Positions 24,335 through 35,167 of a DNA stretch of 64,000 nt are shown here, piece by piece. Under the pieces are notes generated by a model. It saw nothing but the letters and a program-made list of their open reading frames with translations, did not search any database and was not told the origin of the DNA. The translations under genes were made by a program, and so were the position numbers. How positions within the stretch are numbered: the stretch's first letter is position 1; each line of letters opens with the position of its first letter. Source of the DNA: Agromyces sp. Root81 (GTDB lineage: Bacteria > Actinomycetota > Actinomycetes > Actinomycetales > Microbacteriaceae); assembly GCF_001429165.1 (NCBI RefSeq), contig NZ_LMIR01000002.1:1-64000 (forward strand), read 5' to 3'.

Positions 24335-25252
24335 ATGGCGATCACCGGCGAGACGCAGGACGCACTTCGACCGCTCATGTTCTCCATCGCGTACCGCATG
24401 CTCGGGAGCGTCGTCGAGGCGGAGGACGTCGTGCAGGACGCCTACCTGCGCCTGCAGGAACGCCAGGTGGCCGGCGAGGAGATCCGCAATCCCGACGCCT
24501 TCGCCGTCACGGTCACGACGAGGCTCGCCATCGACGTGCTGCGCTCGGCGCGACACAACCGCGAGGTCTACGTCGGCCCATGGATGCCGGAGCCCCTGCC
24601 CGATGACGACTCGGATCCCGCACATCGCATCGAACGCGACGAGACGCTCTCGGTCGCCTTCCTCGCCGTGCTCGAACGGCTCGGTCCCGTGGAGCGGGCC
24701 GTGTTCCTCCTTCGGGAGGTGTTCGCCTACGACTACGGGGCGATCAGCGAGGTCGTCGATCGCGACGAGGCGGCCTGCCGTCAGATCATGCACCGGGCAA
24801 AGGCCCGCATCGCCGAGCGGCGGCCACGGTTCGACGGCATCGACGAACGCGACTCGGCACTCGCCGACGCGTTCTTCGCCGCGCTCGAGGCGGGCGACGT
24901 CGACGGTCTCGTCGACCGCCTGGCCGACGACGTTGTGTTCTACGGCGACGGCGGCGGCAAGGCGCCCGCCATCCAGCACCCCATGCACGGCGCGGTCGCC
25001 GTGGCGCGCTTCCTCGCCGGACTCGTCCGGCGAGGAAGCCGGGTCGGCGTGCGATTCGACCAACGTTCGGTGAACGGCGCGCCCGCGCTGTGGGTGCGAG
25101 CCCCTGACGGCGCACTGCTGAGCGTGCTCATGGTGGAGTTCGCCGACGGCTCGGCACAGGTCATCGCGAACCAGCTGAACCCCGAGAAGCTCGTGCACCT
25201 CGGACCGGTCGGCGATACGTTCGCCCTCTTCGGCGGCAGGGCCGAGGCCTGA
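24335..25252 (+). CDS. ECF41-group (SigJ-like) sigma factor with C-terminal SnoaL-like domain
   Basis: A 305-residue protein: sigma region 2 (FSIAYRMLGSVVEAEDVVQDAYLR), region 4 (LGPVERAVFLLREVFAYDYGAIS), and a C-terminal SnoaL-like domain from about 170. Two ECF41 signatures are visible: the linker WMPEP at 83-87 (consensus WLPEP) and DGGGK at 205-209 (consensus DGGGR). In this group the C-terminal domain regulates the sigma factor, replacing an anti-sigma protein; none is present here. Divergent from the epimerase gene with an 85-nt shared region. Confidence 0.92.
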   Translation: MAITGETQDALRPLMFSIAYRMLGSVVEAEDVVQDAYLRLQERQVAGEEIRNPDAFAVTVTTRLAIDVLRSARHNREVYVGPWMPEPLPDDDSDPAHRIERDETLSVAFLAVLERLGPVERAVFLLREVFAYDYGAISEVVDRDEAACRQIMHRAKARIAERRPRFDGIDERDSALADAFFAALEAGDVDGLVDRLADDVVFYGDGGGKAPAIQHPMHGAVAVARFLAGLVRRGSRVGVRFDQRSVNGAPALWVRAPDGALLSVLMVEFADGSAQVIANQLNPEKLVHLGPVGDTFALFGGRAEA

Positions 25253-25332
25253 GGAGGCGCACCCTCCGGTCCGCCCGCAGGAACTGACGGGGCGCGGCGG
25301 CCCGAGGCATCCGCTCGATCAGGCCGCTGCGA

Positions 25333-26826
25333 TCAGGCCGGCGCGATCCAGCGGAGCGGCACCTCGATCGTGACCTCGGTGCCGCGGCCCACTACGGTAT
25401 GCCAGTCGATCGTGCCGCTGAGCTCGCCCTGGATCAGGGTGCGTACGATCTGCGTGCCGAGCCCCTCGCCGACCTTGCCCTCCGGCAGGCCCGAACCGGT
25501 GTCGCGCACGGTCACGGTGAGCGTGGTCTGCGAGCGGTCGGCCGTGATCTCGACGTCGCCCTCCTGGCCCGCGAGGCCGTGCTCGACGGCATTCGTGACG
25601 AGTTCGGTCAGCGCGAGCGCGAGCGGGGTCGCGTACTCGCTCGGCAGCACGCCGAACGAGCCGGACCGCTTCGGGTGCGCCGTCGTGTTGTGCGCCGAGG
25701 CGACCTCGGCGACGAGCAGCAGGGCCCGGTCGAACACGGCGTCGAAGTCGACGTTCTGGGTCAGCCCCTCCGAAAGGGTGTCGTGCACCACCGCGATCGC
25801 CCCGACGCGGCGCATGGCCTGCGTGAGCGCCTCGCGCGCCTCGTCGGAGTGCGTGCGCCGCGCCTGGATGCGCAGGAGCGAGGCCACTGTCTGCAGGTTG
25901 TTCTTCACCCGGTGGTGGATCTCGCGGATCGTCGCGTCCTTGGTGATGAGCTCCTGCTCCTGGTGGCGGAGCTCGGTGACGTCGCGGCTCAGCACGATGG
26001 CGCCGATGCGCTCACCGCGGTGGCGGATCGGGATCGCCCGGAGCGAGACCGTGACTCCGCGCGACTCGACGTCGGTGCGCCAGGGCGCGCGGCCGGTCAC
26101 GACGAGCGGGAGCGATTCGTCGACCACGAGCTTGCCGGCGAGGAGCCGCGTCGTCACCTCCGCGAGCGACTCGCCCTCGAGCTCGTCGTCGAAGCCCATG
26201 CGGTTGAACGCGGAGAGGGCGTTCGGGCTCGCGAACGTCGTGATGCCGTCGACGTCGAGGCGGATGAGTCCGTCGGAGGCGCGCGGGGCGCCGCGGCGCG
26301 GCCCGGTCGGGGCACCGAGGTCGGGGAAGTCACCCGACGCGATCATCTGGAAGAGCTCTTCGGCGCACTCGTTGAACGTGAGCTCCTGACGGCTCGGCGT
26401 GCGCGTCGCGCCGAGGCTCGTGTGCCGGGTGATCACGGCCACGGGCTCTGGGGCGACGTTGGTGCCGGTCGTGGTGAGGCGGCGCATGACGGGCACCGCT
26501 CGTACCCGGGTCGGCATCTCCTCGTACCAGTCGGGGGCGGATGAATCGACGATCCGCGCGGTCGAGTAGGCCTGTCCGACGAGCTCGCGCCACTGCGGCT
26601 TGATCGCCTGGCCGACGAAGTCGCGGTAGAAGAGGGTCGCGGCGCTCGACGGTCGGGAGTGGGCCACGGCGACGAAGTCGTCGTCGCCTGAGGGGACCCA
26701 CAACACGATGTCGGCGAAGGCGAGATCGGCGAGCAGCTGCAGGTCGCCGACGAGCATGTGCAGCCAGTCGACGTCGGCCTGACTGCTGCGGCCCTGGGCG
26801 AGGACGAGATCACTGAGGGTCGACAC
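25333..26826 (-). CDS. pdtaS: PdtaS-like sensor histidine kinase
   Basis: A 497-residue cytosolic kinase with an N-terminal GAF-like domain (about 1-150), a PAS domain (about 180-285), and a HisKA_2 module REIHHRVKNNLQTVASLLRI with the phosphorylated His at about 303/304, then an HATPase domain (about 390-490) with NAVEHG and GSGLPEGKVGEGLG. Length, start (MSTLSDLVL) and layout match mycobacterial PdtaS, which signals to the ANTAR antiterminator PdtaR; no ANTAR gene is in this window. The GTG at 26826 has TACGCT (26833-26838) 6 nt upstream, suggesting a leaderless mRNA. Confidence 0.9.
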   Translation of the reverse strand: MSTLSDLVLAQGRSSQADVDWLHMLVGDLQLLADLAFADIVLWVPSGDDDFVAVAHSRPSSAATLFYRDFVGQAIKPQWRELVGQAYSTARIVDSSAPDWYEEMPTRVRAVPVMRRLTTTGTNVAPEPVAVITRHTSLGATRTPSRQELTFNECAEELFQMIASGDFPDLGAPTGPRRGAPRASDGLIRLDVDGITTFASPNALSAFNRMGFDDELEGESLAEVTTRLLAGKLVVDESLPLVVTGRAPWRTDVESRGVTVSLRAIPIRHRGERIGAIVLSRDVTELRHQEQELITKDATIREIHHRVKNNLQTVASLLRIQARRTHSDEAREALTQAMRRVGAIAVVHDTLSEGLTQNVDFDAVFDRALLLVAEVASAHNTTAHPKRSGSFGVLPSEYATPLALALTELVTNAVEHGLAGQEGDVEITADRSQTTLTVTVRDTGSGLPEGKVGEGLGTQIVRTLIQGELSGTIDWHTVVGRGTEVTIEVPLRWIAPA

Positions 26827-26878
26827 AGCTCAAGCGTACTGCCCGGTGCGCGCCTCGGGTCGCAGCCCGATGCGCTCC

Positions 26879-28126
26879 TCAGCCGGTCGAAGCCCGGCGC
26901 AGCACCGGTATCGCGAACCCGCGCCGCCGTACGGGCTCGGGTGCCGGCACGAACGCGTCGAGCGCGAAATCGCGGATCGCCGTGCGCAACGGCGATCGCG
27001 GTGCCGCATCGCGCAGTGTGCGGGCGGTGAGGATCGCGGCATCCGTCGCTTTGGCGTCGTGGGGCAGCAGTGCGGCATCGCCGAGCCCGCCGAAGCGGCG
27101 CAGCGTCTGACGCACCTGCCCGTGCGCGTCGATGCCGAGCGCACTCGTGCGGACCCGGTTGACGACGACGTCGACCCGTTCGGGTTCGACGAGCTCAACG
27201 AGCTCGCCATGGCCGCGCAGCAGTCGCGACAGCCCGACGGGATCGGCGAGGCCGACGGCCACGACACGGTCGGCCGCGGCGAGCGCAGCGAAGGTGGCGG
27301 CGTTGCGTCGCGGGGCGAACTGGTCGCTCGTCAGCTCCTCGTCATGCTCGAGGCTGAACCCGGTGTCGATGACGACGTACTCGACCCAGTCGCGCAGCGC
27401 CCCGATCGCAGCCGTCACGCGGTCGCGCGAGAGTTCGGGCCAGCGGCTCGGCCCGACGAGCCCGGTGAACACGTTGAATGCCGCTCGCGGCGCGGTGTAC
27501 CGCTGCGCGATGCGCTCGAGTTCCGCACGGTCGAGTGCGTCCCCGCCGGCGAGACGGCACGCCGAGGCGAAGCCGGGCGCCTCGTCGAGCAGGCCGAGCG
27601 CCGGTGCGATCGCGCCCCCGTACGGATCGGCGTCGACGAGCGCGACGGTGTGTCCGGCCGCGGCGATCTCGGCGGCGAGGTTGATGGCGAGCGTGCTGCG
27701 GCCGGGCGCTCCGCCCGGGCCCCAGACCGCGATGACGGATGCCGCGCGCTCGTCCCTCGCTCGTCGGTCGCCCACTCGCGACGGGACGGGAACGCCGCCG
27801 CTGACGAGCGCTTCGATCTCCGTCCATGGGGCGTTCGCATCGACGACCTCGTGCAGGCCGAGTTGCGAGGCGTGCGCCCGCTCGGCATCGCCGCCGGCGA
27901 GCGCCACCAGGCGGATGCCGCGATCGTCGCACGCGCTGAGCAGCTCGGCGCTGAGCGTGCCGCGGCCGGCCCCCACGAGCACGACATCGGGACCGAGCAC
28001 GTCGAGGTTTCCGAGGAGGTCCCGCCAGCCGACGAGCCGGGCGACGATCGTGTGCCCGTGCTCGACGATGTCGGCGAGGATCCGGTCCTCCGTCGAGCCG
28101 TCGAGGGCGAGGGCGAGTCGAGCCAC
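26879..28126 (-). CDS. CpaE-like pilus-associated MinD-family ATPase
   Basis: A 415-residue protein with an N-terminal receiver-like domain (about 1-110) and a deviant MinD/ParA-type P-loop GGAPGRSTLAIN at about 138-149 where both usual lysines are replaced, followed by VALVDADPYGG. This pattern is typical of actinobacterial CpaE/Ssd proteins of Tad pilus loci. GTG 28126 begins 1 nt after the cpaB stop and follows GGGGAG. The tad operon itself is 12 kb away. Confidence 0.8.
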   Translation of the reverse strand: MARLALALDGSTEDRILADIVEHGHTIVARLVGWRDLLGNLDVLGPDVVLVGAGRGTLSAELLSACDDRGIRLVALAGGDAERAHASQLGLHEVVDANAPWTEIEALVSGGVPVPSRVGDRRARDERAASVIAVWGPGGAPGRSTLAINLAAEIAAAGHTVALVDADPYGGAIAPALGLLDEAPGFASACRLAGGDALDRAELERIAQRYTAPRAAFNVFTGLVGPSRWPELSRDRVTAAIGALRDWVEYVVIDTGFSLEHDEELTSDQFAPRRNAATFAALAAADRVVAVGLADPVGLSRLLRGHGELVELVEPERVDVVVNRVRTSALGIDAHGQVRQTLRRFGGLGDAALLPHDAKATDAAILTARTLRDAAPRSPLRTAIRDFALDAFVPAPEPVRRRGFAIPVLRRASTG

Positions 28127-28127
28127 C

Positions 28128-28757
28128 TCACTCCCCCGTCGACCGAGCGGGCACGAGGTCGATCGCGTCACCGGTCGCGAGCGCCCCCAGGAGTGCCGCG
28201 ACCTTCTCGCGCGGGATCAGGATCTCGACCGAGACACCGGCGGTCGAGACCATCCCCTCGCTCTCGATGACGCCGGCGATCTCGGCGCCCGGCACGAGCA
28301 CGGTCGGCGGCTCGAATCCGCCGCGTTCGACCTGCTTCGCGGTCCAGACGTCGACGCGGGCGCCGGCGGCGATGCCGGCGGGCAGCGGCCCCCTGCTCGG
28401 CACGACGACGGTCGCGAGGCCCGTGCGGTCGACCTCGTCGACCGCGGCCGTCGGCACGAGCTCGCCTGCCTCGATCGTGCGGGCCACGACGAGCCCATCC
28501 GAGGGCAACCCGCCCGCCGCGAGGTAGTGCTGTCCGCTCCCGCCGAGCCGGACGGACTCTGTGGCGAGGTCGTCCGCCTGGATGCGCGTGCCGGGGGTGA
28601 GCGTTTCGCGGGCGACGTAGACCTCGACACCGTCGTCGAGTCCCGACACGAGAGTCCAGACGCCGACGGTCGACCCTGCGATGAGCACGATGCCGATGAT
28701 CAGGCGCGGATCGAGCCGGATTGCGCCCCGCTCGCCCCGCTCGCGACGTGTCGTCAT
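28128..28757 (-). CDS. SAF-domain protein, CpaB/RcpC-like
   Basis: A 209-residue membrane-anchored protein with a basic start, one membrane helix (about 19-40), then a SAF domain with VEVYVARETLTPGTRIQADDL and a further domain with LPAGIAAGARVDVW. CpaB/RcpC proteins are periplasmic or extracellular parts of Flp pilus machines. Co-oriented and almost touching the CpaE-like gene. A perfect DnaA-box sequence lies 75 nt before its ATG. Confidence 0.8.
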   Translation of the reverse strand: MTTRRERGERGAIRLDPRLIIGIVLIAGSTVGVWTLVSGLDDGVEVYVARETLTPGTRIQADDLATESVRLGGSGQHYLAAGGLPSDGLVVARTIEAGELVPTAAVDEVDRTGLATVVVPSRGPLPAGIAAGARVDVWTAKQVERGGFEPPTVLVPGAEIAGVIESEGMVSTAGVSVEILIPREKVAALLGALATGDAIDLVPARSTGE

Positions 28758-28831
28758 GTGCGTTCCCTTCGGAGTGGCGCCGGGTCGCGCCGGGGTCTAT
28801 CGTCACCCGAACCCGGGACACGGTCCGGAAG

Positions 28832-28840
28832 TTATCCACA
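28832..28840 (+). promoter_or_regulatory. perfect DnaA-box sequence between cpaB and the HTH gene
   Basis: TTATCCACA within CCGGAAGTTATCCACA, closely matching the sequence upstream of tadA. Located in the 122-nt divergent region. Confidence 0.5.
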
Positions 28841-28879
28841 ATCACCCCTGCCGACCCGCAACCGGTCGATAATCAACAC

Positions 28880-29173
28880 ATGACCTCTCCAGGTTCGGGC
28901 GATGAGATCGGCCGGTTCCTCACGCTCGCAGACGCGGCCGAGATCCTCGCCGTCGATGTCCCGGCCGTCGACGAACTGGTCCGTTCCGGCGAGCTGCCGG
29001 CGATCCGGGTCGGTTCCACCGGGCCGTGGCGCATCGAGCGCGTGCAGCTCGAGGTCTGGATCGAGCTGCAGTACGAGGAGACCCGCAAGTTCTCGGCCTG
29101 GAACCAGGGCGAGTTCGCGAACGTCGTCGAGCTCTCCGGCGCGCACGGCGCGCGCCTTCGCCCGGTCGACTGA
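28880..29173 (+). CDS. BldC/excisionase-like HTH DNA-binding protein
   Basis: A 97-residue protein whose first 70 residues form a MerR/excisionase-type winged helix: FLTLADAAEILAVDVPAVDELVRSGELPAIRV, then WRIERVQLEVWIELQYEE. BldC-like proteins are developmental or housekeeping regulators in actinobacteria. Divergent from cpaB, so it may control the pilus genes (inference). GATAAT (28868-28873) lies 6 nt before the ATG and no ribosome site is present, so probably leaderless. Confidence 0.82.
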   Translation: MTSPGSGDEIGRFLTLADAAEILAVDVPAVDELVRSGELPAIRVGSTGPWRIERVQLEVWIELQYEETRKFSAWNQGEFANVVELSGAHGARLRPVD

Positions 29174-29185
29174 CCGCGACTCCGC

Positions 29186-29788
29186 TCAGCCGACGTCCAC
29201 GACCAGGACGCGGGCGAGCGGCACGATGCGGTAGCCGTGCACGGCGTTCTCACGCCTCGGGCGATCGGCGTCGTGCAGTGCGAGGTCGATGTGGTCGCGC
29301 GCGACCCGGTCGATCGTGCCGTGCGATTCGCCGTCGAGGGTGCTGAGGCGCACCGGCGTGCGGCGTCGGCAGAGGTCGCGCAGCACGAACGGCAGGCCGA
29401 GACGTTCGGCGATGCGAGCGGATGCCTCGGGCACCGACGCGAGGCTCGGCTCCAACTGCGCTCGGGTGGGGAGCAGGGCGGCGATCGCCGCGATGGGAAC
29501 GACGCACTGCGCGGCACCGCCTCGTGTCCCCTCCGCCGACCGGCCGCTCACCCAGTCGCGGCCGAACACCTGTGGTCGGAGGTCGATCGTGCGCCCGCCA
29601 TGGAGTTCGATGCGGATGAACCCGGCCGGGTCGTCGGCGTCGGACCGGGCGATCGACGCGAGCCGATCGCGCAGTGTCAGGCGGCCGAGGCGCAGGCGTT
29701 CCTCTTCGACGGCGAGCGCGCGCTCCTCGTCGCGCTGGTCCTGGTCGATCTGCGACTCGAGGTCGTCGAACAGCAGGTCCCAGCGCAT
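29186..29788 (-). CDS. conserved actinobacterial hypothetical protein
   Basis: A 200-residue cytosolic protein starting MRWDLLFDDLESQIDQDQRD with a helical Glu/Arg-rich N-terminus, then beta-rich repeats IRIELHGGRTIDLRP and VRLSTLDGESHGTIDRVARDHIDLAL, the latter resembling an Sm-like or DUF-type barrel. Probably found with the neighbouring genes in related genomes, but no function is known to me. ATG 29788 is preceded by TAGCGT (29795-29800) with 6 nt between, so likely leaderless. Confidence 0.7.
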   Translation of the reverse strand: MRWDLLFDDLESQIDQDQRDEERALAVEEERLRLGRLTLRDRLASIARSDADDPAGFIRIELHGGRTIDLRPQVFGRDWVSGRSAEGTRGGAAQCVVPIAAIAALLPTRAQLEPSLASVPEASARIAERLGLPFVLRDLCRRRTPVRLSTLDGESHGTIDRVARDHIDLALHDADRPRRENAVHGYRIVPLARVLVVDVG

Positions 29789-29826
29789 GCAGCGACGCTA
29801 CATGGCGAACCACCTGATCCGAAACG

Positions 29827-29835
29827 TTATCCACA
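29827..29835 (+). promoter_or_regulatory. perfect DnaA-box sequence
   Basis: TTATCCACA in the divergent region between the hypothetical gene and the Rv3235-like gene. Third such site in the window, same orientation as the other two. Confidence 0.45.
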
Positions 29836-29972
29836 GGGTTGCGAAACCTCTTGACATCGAAACGGAGGCTCACCTACGGTTCACACAGGAATCACCCGAC
29901 GTCCCCCACTCGGGGGTGATCCTGTCGCTCGGCCGAAAGACCAGGCGAGCCCTCCTCCCCCATGGAGTACAG

Positions 29973-30422
29973 ATGACCGCACGCGACGCGATCGGCACCC
30001 GAACTGCCGTGACCCGCACCTCGACGGCGCGCCTCCTCGACGACGACGAGTACTTCGCCCGCCAGCCCGCCCGCCGCACCGAGCTGCCCGACCCCGAGCC
30101 GCTGCTGCGCAGCCTGACCCACTGCGTCATCGAGGCGCTGGCCGGCGCTCGCGACCTCGAGCAGCTCGCGAGGTGGGTCGACGACGACGTCTACCGCAAC
30201 CTCTCGAAGCGGGTCGTCCTCGCCGCTCGGGCTCGCCGGGCCAAAGGGCAGTCACCGCAGCGCCCGGCCTTCTCAGTGGGCCGAGTGCACCTGTGCGAAC
30301 CGGCCGACGGCATCGTCGAGGCCGTGGTCATGGTGCACCAGCGCGCGAGATCTCGAGCGGTCGCGATCCGCATCGAGGGCTTCGACCAGCGCTGGCGCGC
30401 GAGCGCCATCGGCGTCCTCTGA
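29973..30422 (+). CDS. Rv3235 family protein
   Basis: A 149-residue cytosolic protein with DPEPLLRSLTHCVIEALAGARDLEQLARWVDDDVYRNLSKRV, then a strand-rich end FSVGRVHLCEPADGIVEAVV and GFDQRWRASAI. This layout fits the actinobacterial Rv3235 family, which lies next to secA in many genomes; function unknown. GGAG 5 nt before ATG 29973 fixes the start. Confidence 0.8.
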   Translation: MTARDAIGTRTAVTRTSTARLLDDDEYFARQPARRTELPDPEPLLRSLTHCVIEALAGARDLEQLARWVDDDVYRNLSKRVVLAARARRAKGQSPQRPAFSVGRVHLCEPADGIVEAVVMVHQRARSRAVAIRIEGFDQRWRASAIGVL

Positions 30423-30470
30423 GCACGCTGACGCTCTCGCCCGCGCAACACGACGTCCAGCAGACGCGAA

Positions 30471-30501
30471 ACCCCGGTCGGTGCACTGCACCGACCGGGG
30501 T
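30471..30501. terminator. perfect bidirectional terminator between Rv3235-like gene and secA
   Basis: ACCCCGGTCGGTGCA and its complement separated by one base form a very stable hairpin between two converging genes. Confidence 0.85.
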
Positions 30502-30515
30502 ATCGTCGTCGTCCG

Positions 30516-33302
<2,787 letters not shown>

Positions 33303-33491
33303 GAATGTTCTCCTGTTGTCGTTGGGCGCAAGGCCGCGGATCGAACCCGGGCACGCCCGCTGCCGCCATGCAGACGGCCATCATAGCCATGCTAGCGGGG
33401 AACGAGCCGCACCCTCCCGACCTCGTCGAGCGGTCGGCCGGAGCCGAACCGCCCGACGGGGTCGGTGAGCACTTGACTCAGGTGGCCGTGG

Positions 33492-34199
33492 TCACGCGCT
33501 GGCGCGCTGCAACTCGACCGGCGAGGTCGATGTCGACCGCTCCTCGGCCTGCTCGTCGAGCCCGATGAGGCCGTAGTCCCAGCCCTTCCGCCGGTAGACC
33601 ACGCTCGGCCGGCCCGACTCGGCATCGACGAAGAGGTAGAAGTCGTGCCCGACGAGCTCCATGAAGTAGAGCGCGTCGTCGACCGTCATCGGTGCCGCCG
33701 TGAACATCTTGCGCCGGATGACGACCGGCGTGTAGACCTCGTCTTCGTCGACATGCGGTTCGTTCTCGTCGACGACCGGGATGCTGCCGGTTCGTACCTG
33801 CGCGAGTACCTCGGATGCCGCGGCGTGCACTCCGACATCGGAGAATCCGACATCGGTGGCCTCGCGCAGCGAGGTCGGCCGTCGTGATCCCCCGCGATGC
33901 ACCTTGCGGCGGTCCTTCGCCCGCCGGATGCGCTCGAGCAATCGCCCGAGTGCGACGTCGAACGCCGCGTACTTGTCGGAGCCGTCTGCCTCGGCACGGA
34001 CCACTGGTCCCTTGCCGACGAGGGTGAGCTCGACGCGGTCGGGCCCGGGGTTGCCGTTCTTCTCGTTGTGCCGACTGAGCTTCACGTCGAGTGAGATCGC
34101 GCGCTCTGCCAGATGCGACACCTTCTCGGACTTCTCCGCCACATAGGCGCGGAAACGGTCCGTGATCCCCAGGTTTCGTCCGACGATGTTCAGTTCCAT
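33492..34199 (-). CDS. hpf: long ribosome hibernation promoting factor
   Basis: A 235-residue protein with the N-terminal S30AE domain (MELNIVGRNLGITDRFRAYV, about 1-105), a linker, and the C-terminal dimerisation domain with VVIRRKMFTAAPMTVDDALYFMELVGHDFYLF. Long HPF dimerises idle 70S ribosomes into 100S particles in stationary phase. A GGAGG site lies 6 nt upstream of ATG. Between comF and secA on the same strand. Confidence 0.95.
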   Translation of the reverse strand: MELNIVGRNLGITDRFRAYVAEKSEKVSHLAERAISLDVKLSRHNEKNGNPGPDRVELTLVGKGPVVRAEADGSDKYAAFDVALGRLLERIRRAKDRRKVHRGGSRRPTSLREATDVGFSDVGVHAAASEVLAQVRTGSIPVVDENEPHVDEDEVYTPVVIRRKMFTAAPMTVDDALYFMELVGHDFYLFVDAESGRPSVVYRRKGWDYGLIGLDEQAEERSTSTSPVELQRASA

Positions 34200-34222
34200 G
34201 ACGACCTCCGTTCACCGGCGTG

Positions 34223-35074
34223 TCACCCGGTTCTGAAGGGTGGATCGACCACGCCTGTCCTGCCACCGTAGCCCCCTTGTGCAGCAAAGTCACGGAGTGA
34301 ATGCCGAGAGGTCCCTGCATGTCGCGGGAACCTGCGCGGCGTCTCGGCGAGCACCGCGATCGCCACCGTCTCGCCGCCTGCCGCAGCAAGGGCTCGCACC
34401 GCTTCGGCGAGGGTCGAGCCGGTCGTCACGATGTCGTCGACGAGCAGGAAGCGACGGCCGCCGAGTGGGGAGCGCGCGGCCGCGGTGCCGTTCACGAGGC
34501 GCGGGAACGAGCGCATGCGCGCGCGGACGACGAGTCCGCCAGCGGCGTTGCGCCGCCGCGCCTCGGCATCGAGTCCGGCCTGGTCCTCTCGCTCCCTCGC
34601 GAGCTCGAGCACCGGCACGGAGCGGATGCCGCAGCGCCCGAGCAGTACCTCGACGGGCACGTATCCCCGCGCACGACGGGCCGCGGGAGTCGATGGGATC
34701 GTGCACACCTCGACCGACGTACCGTCTGGCACTCCGGCGAGCGCGGCGAGGAGCGAGGCGCGCAGGGCGGAGGCGAGGGCCGACGCGGCATCCGTTCGCC
34801 CGCCGTCCTTGAAGGCGCCGAGCACCGACGCGGCGACGCCCGAGTACTCGAGGCCCGCCCAGAGGTGCAGGCCGGCCCGTTCGAGGCGGCGGGGCTCGGG
34901 AACGAGGGCGAGGCGGCAGGCGGGGCACACGGCGTGATCGGCAATCCCGCAGCCGGAGCACGAGACTGGGAGGAGCACCGCGATCGCGTCGCGCAGCGCC
35001 GCGCGCGCCAGCGTCCGAAGCGGGCCGAGCGCAGGGCGAACGCCATCGGGAGGCAGATCGGCGTCACCGGCCAT
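34223..35074 (-). CDS. ComF family phosphoribosyltransferase-like protein
   Basis: A 283-residue protein with an N-terminal zinc-finger pattern CSGCGIADHAVCPAC (Cys39, 42, 50, 53) and a C-terminal PRTase fold with FLLVDDIVTTGSTLAEAVRAL. ComF proteins act in natural transformation in some bacteria; in actinobacteria the role is unclear. C-terminal ~40 residues after the PRTase motif are basic and Gly-rich. Lies between lpqB and hpf as in mycobacteria. Confidence 0.9.
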   Translation of the reverse strand: MAGDADLPPDGVRPALGPLRTLARAALRDAIAVLLPVSCSGCGIADHAVCPACRLALVPEPRRLERAGLHLWAGLEYSGVAASVLGAFKDGGRTDAASALASALRASLLAALAGVPDGTSVEVCTIPSTPAARRARGYVPVEVLLGRCGIRSVPVLELAREREDQAGLDAEARRRNAAGGLVVRARMRSFPRLVNGTAAARSPLGGRRFLLVDDIVTTGSTLAEAVRALAAAGGETVAIAVLAETPRRFPRHAGTSRHSLRDFAAQGGYGGRTGVVDPPFRTG

Positions 35075-35167
35075 GCGACCACTCTGACGGACGACGACCC
35101 TCCGGAACTCGACATACGGCTGAGCGACGGCATGCTGCCCGTCAACCCCTTGGGGAGGGCGAGTCGC

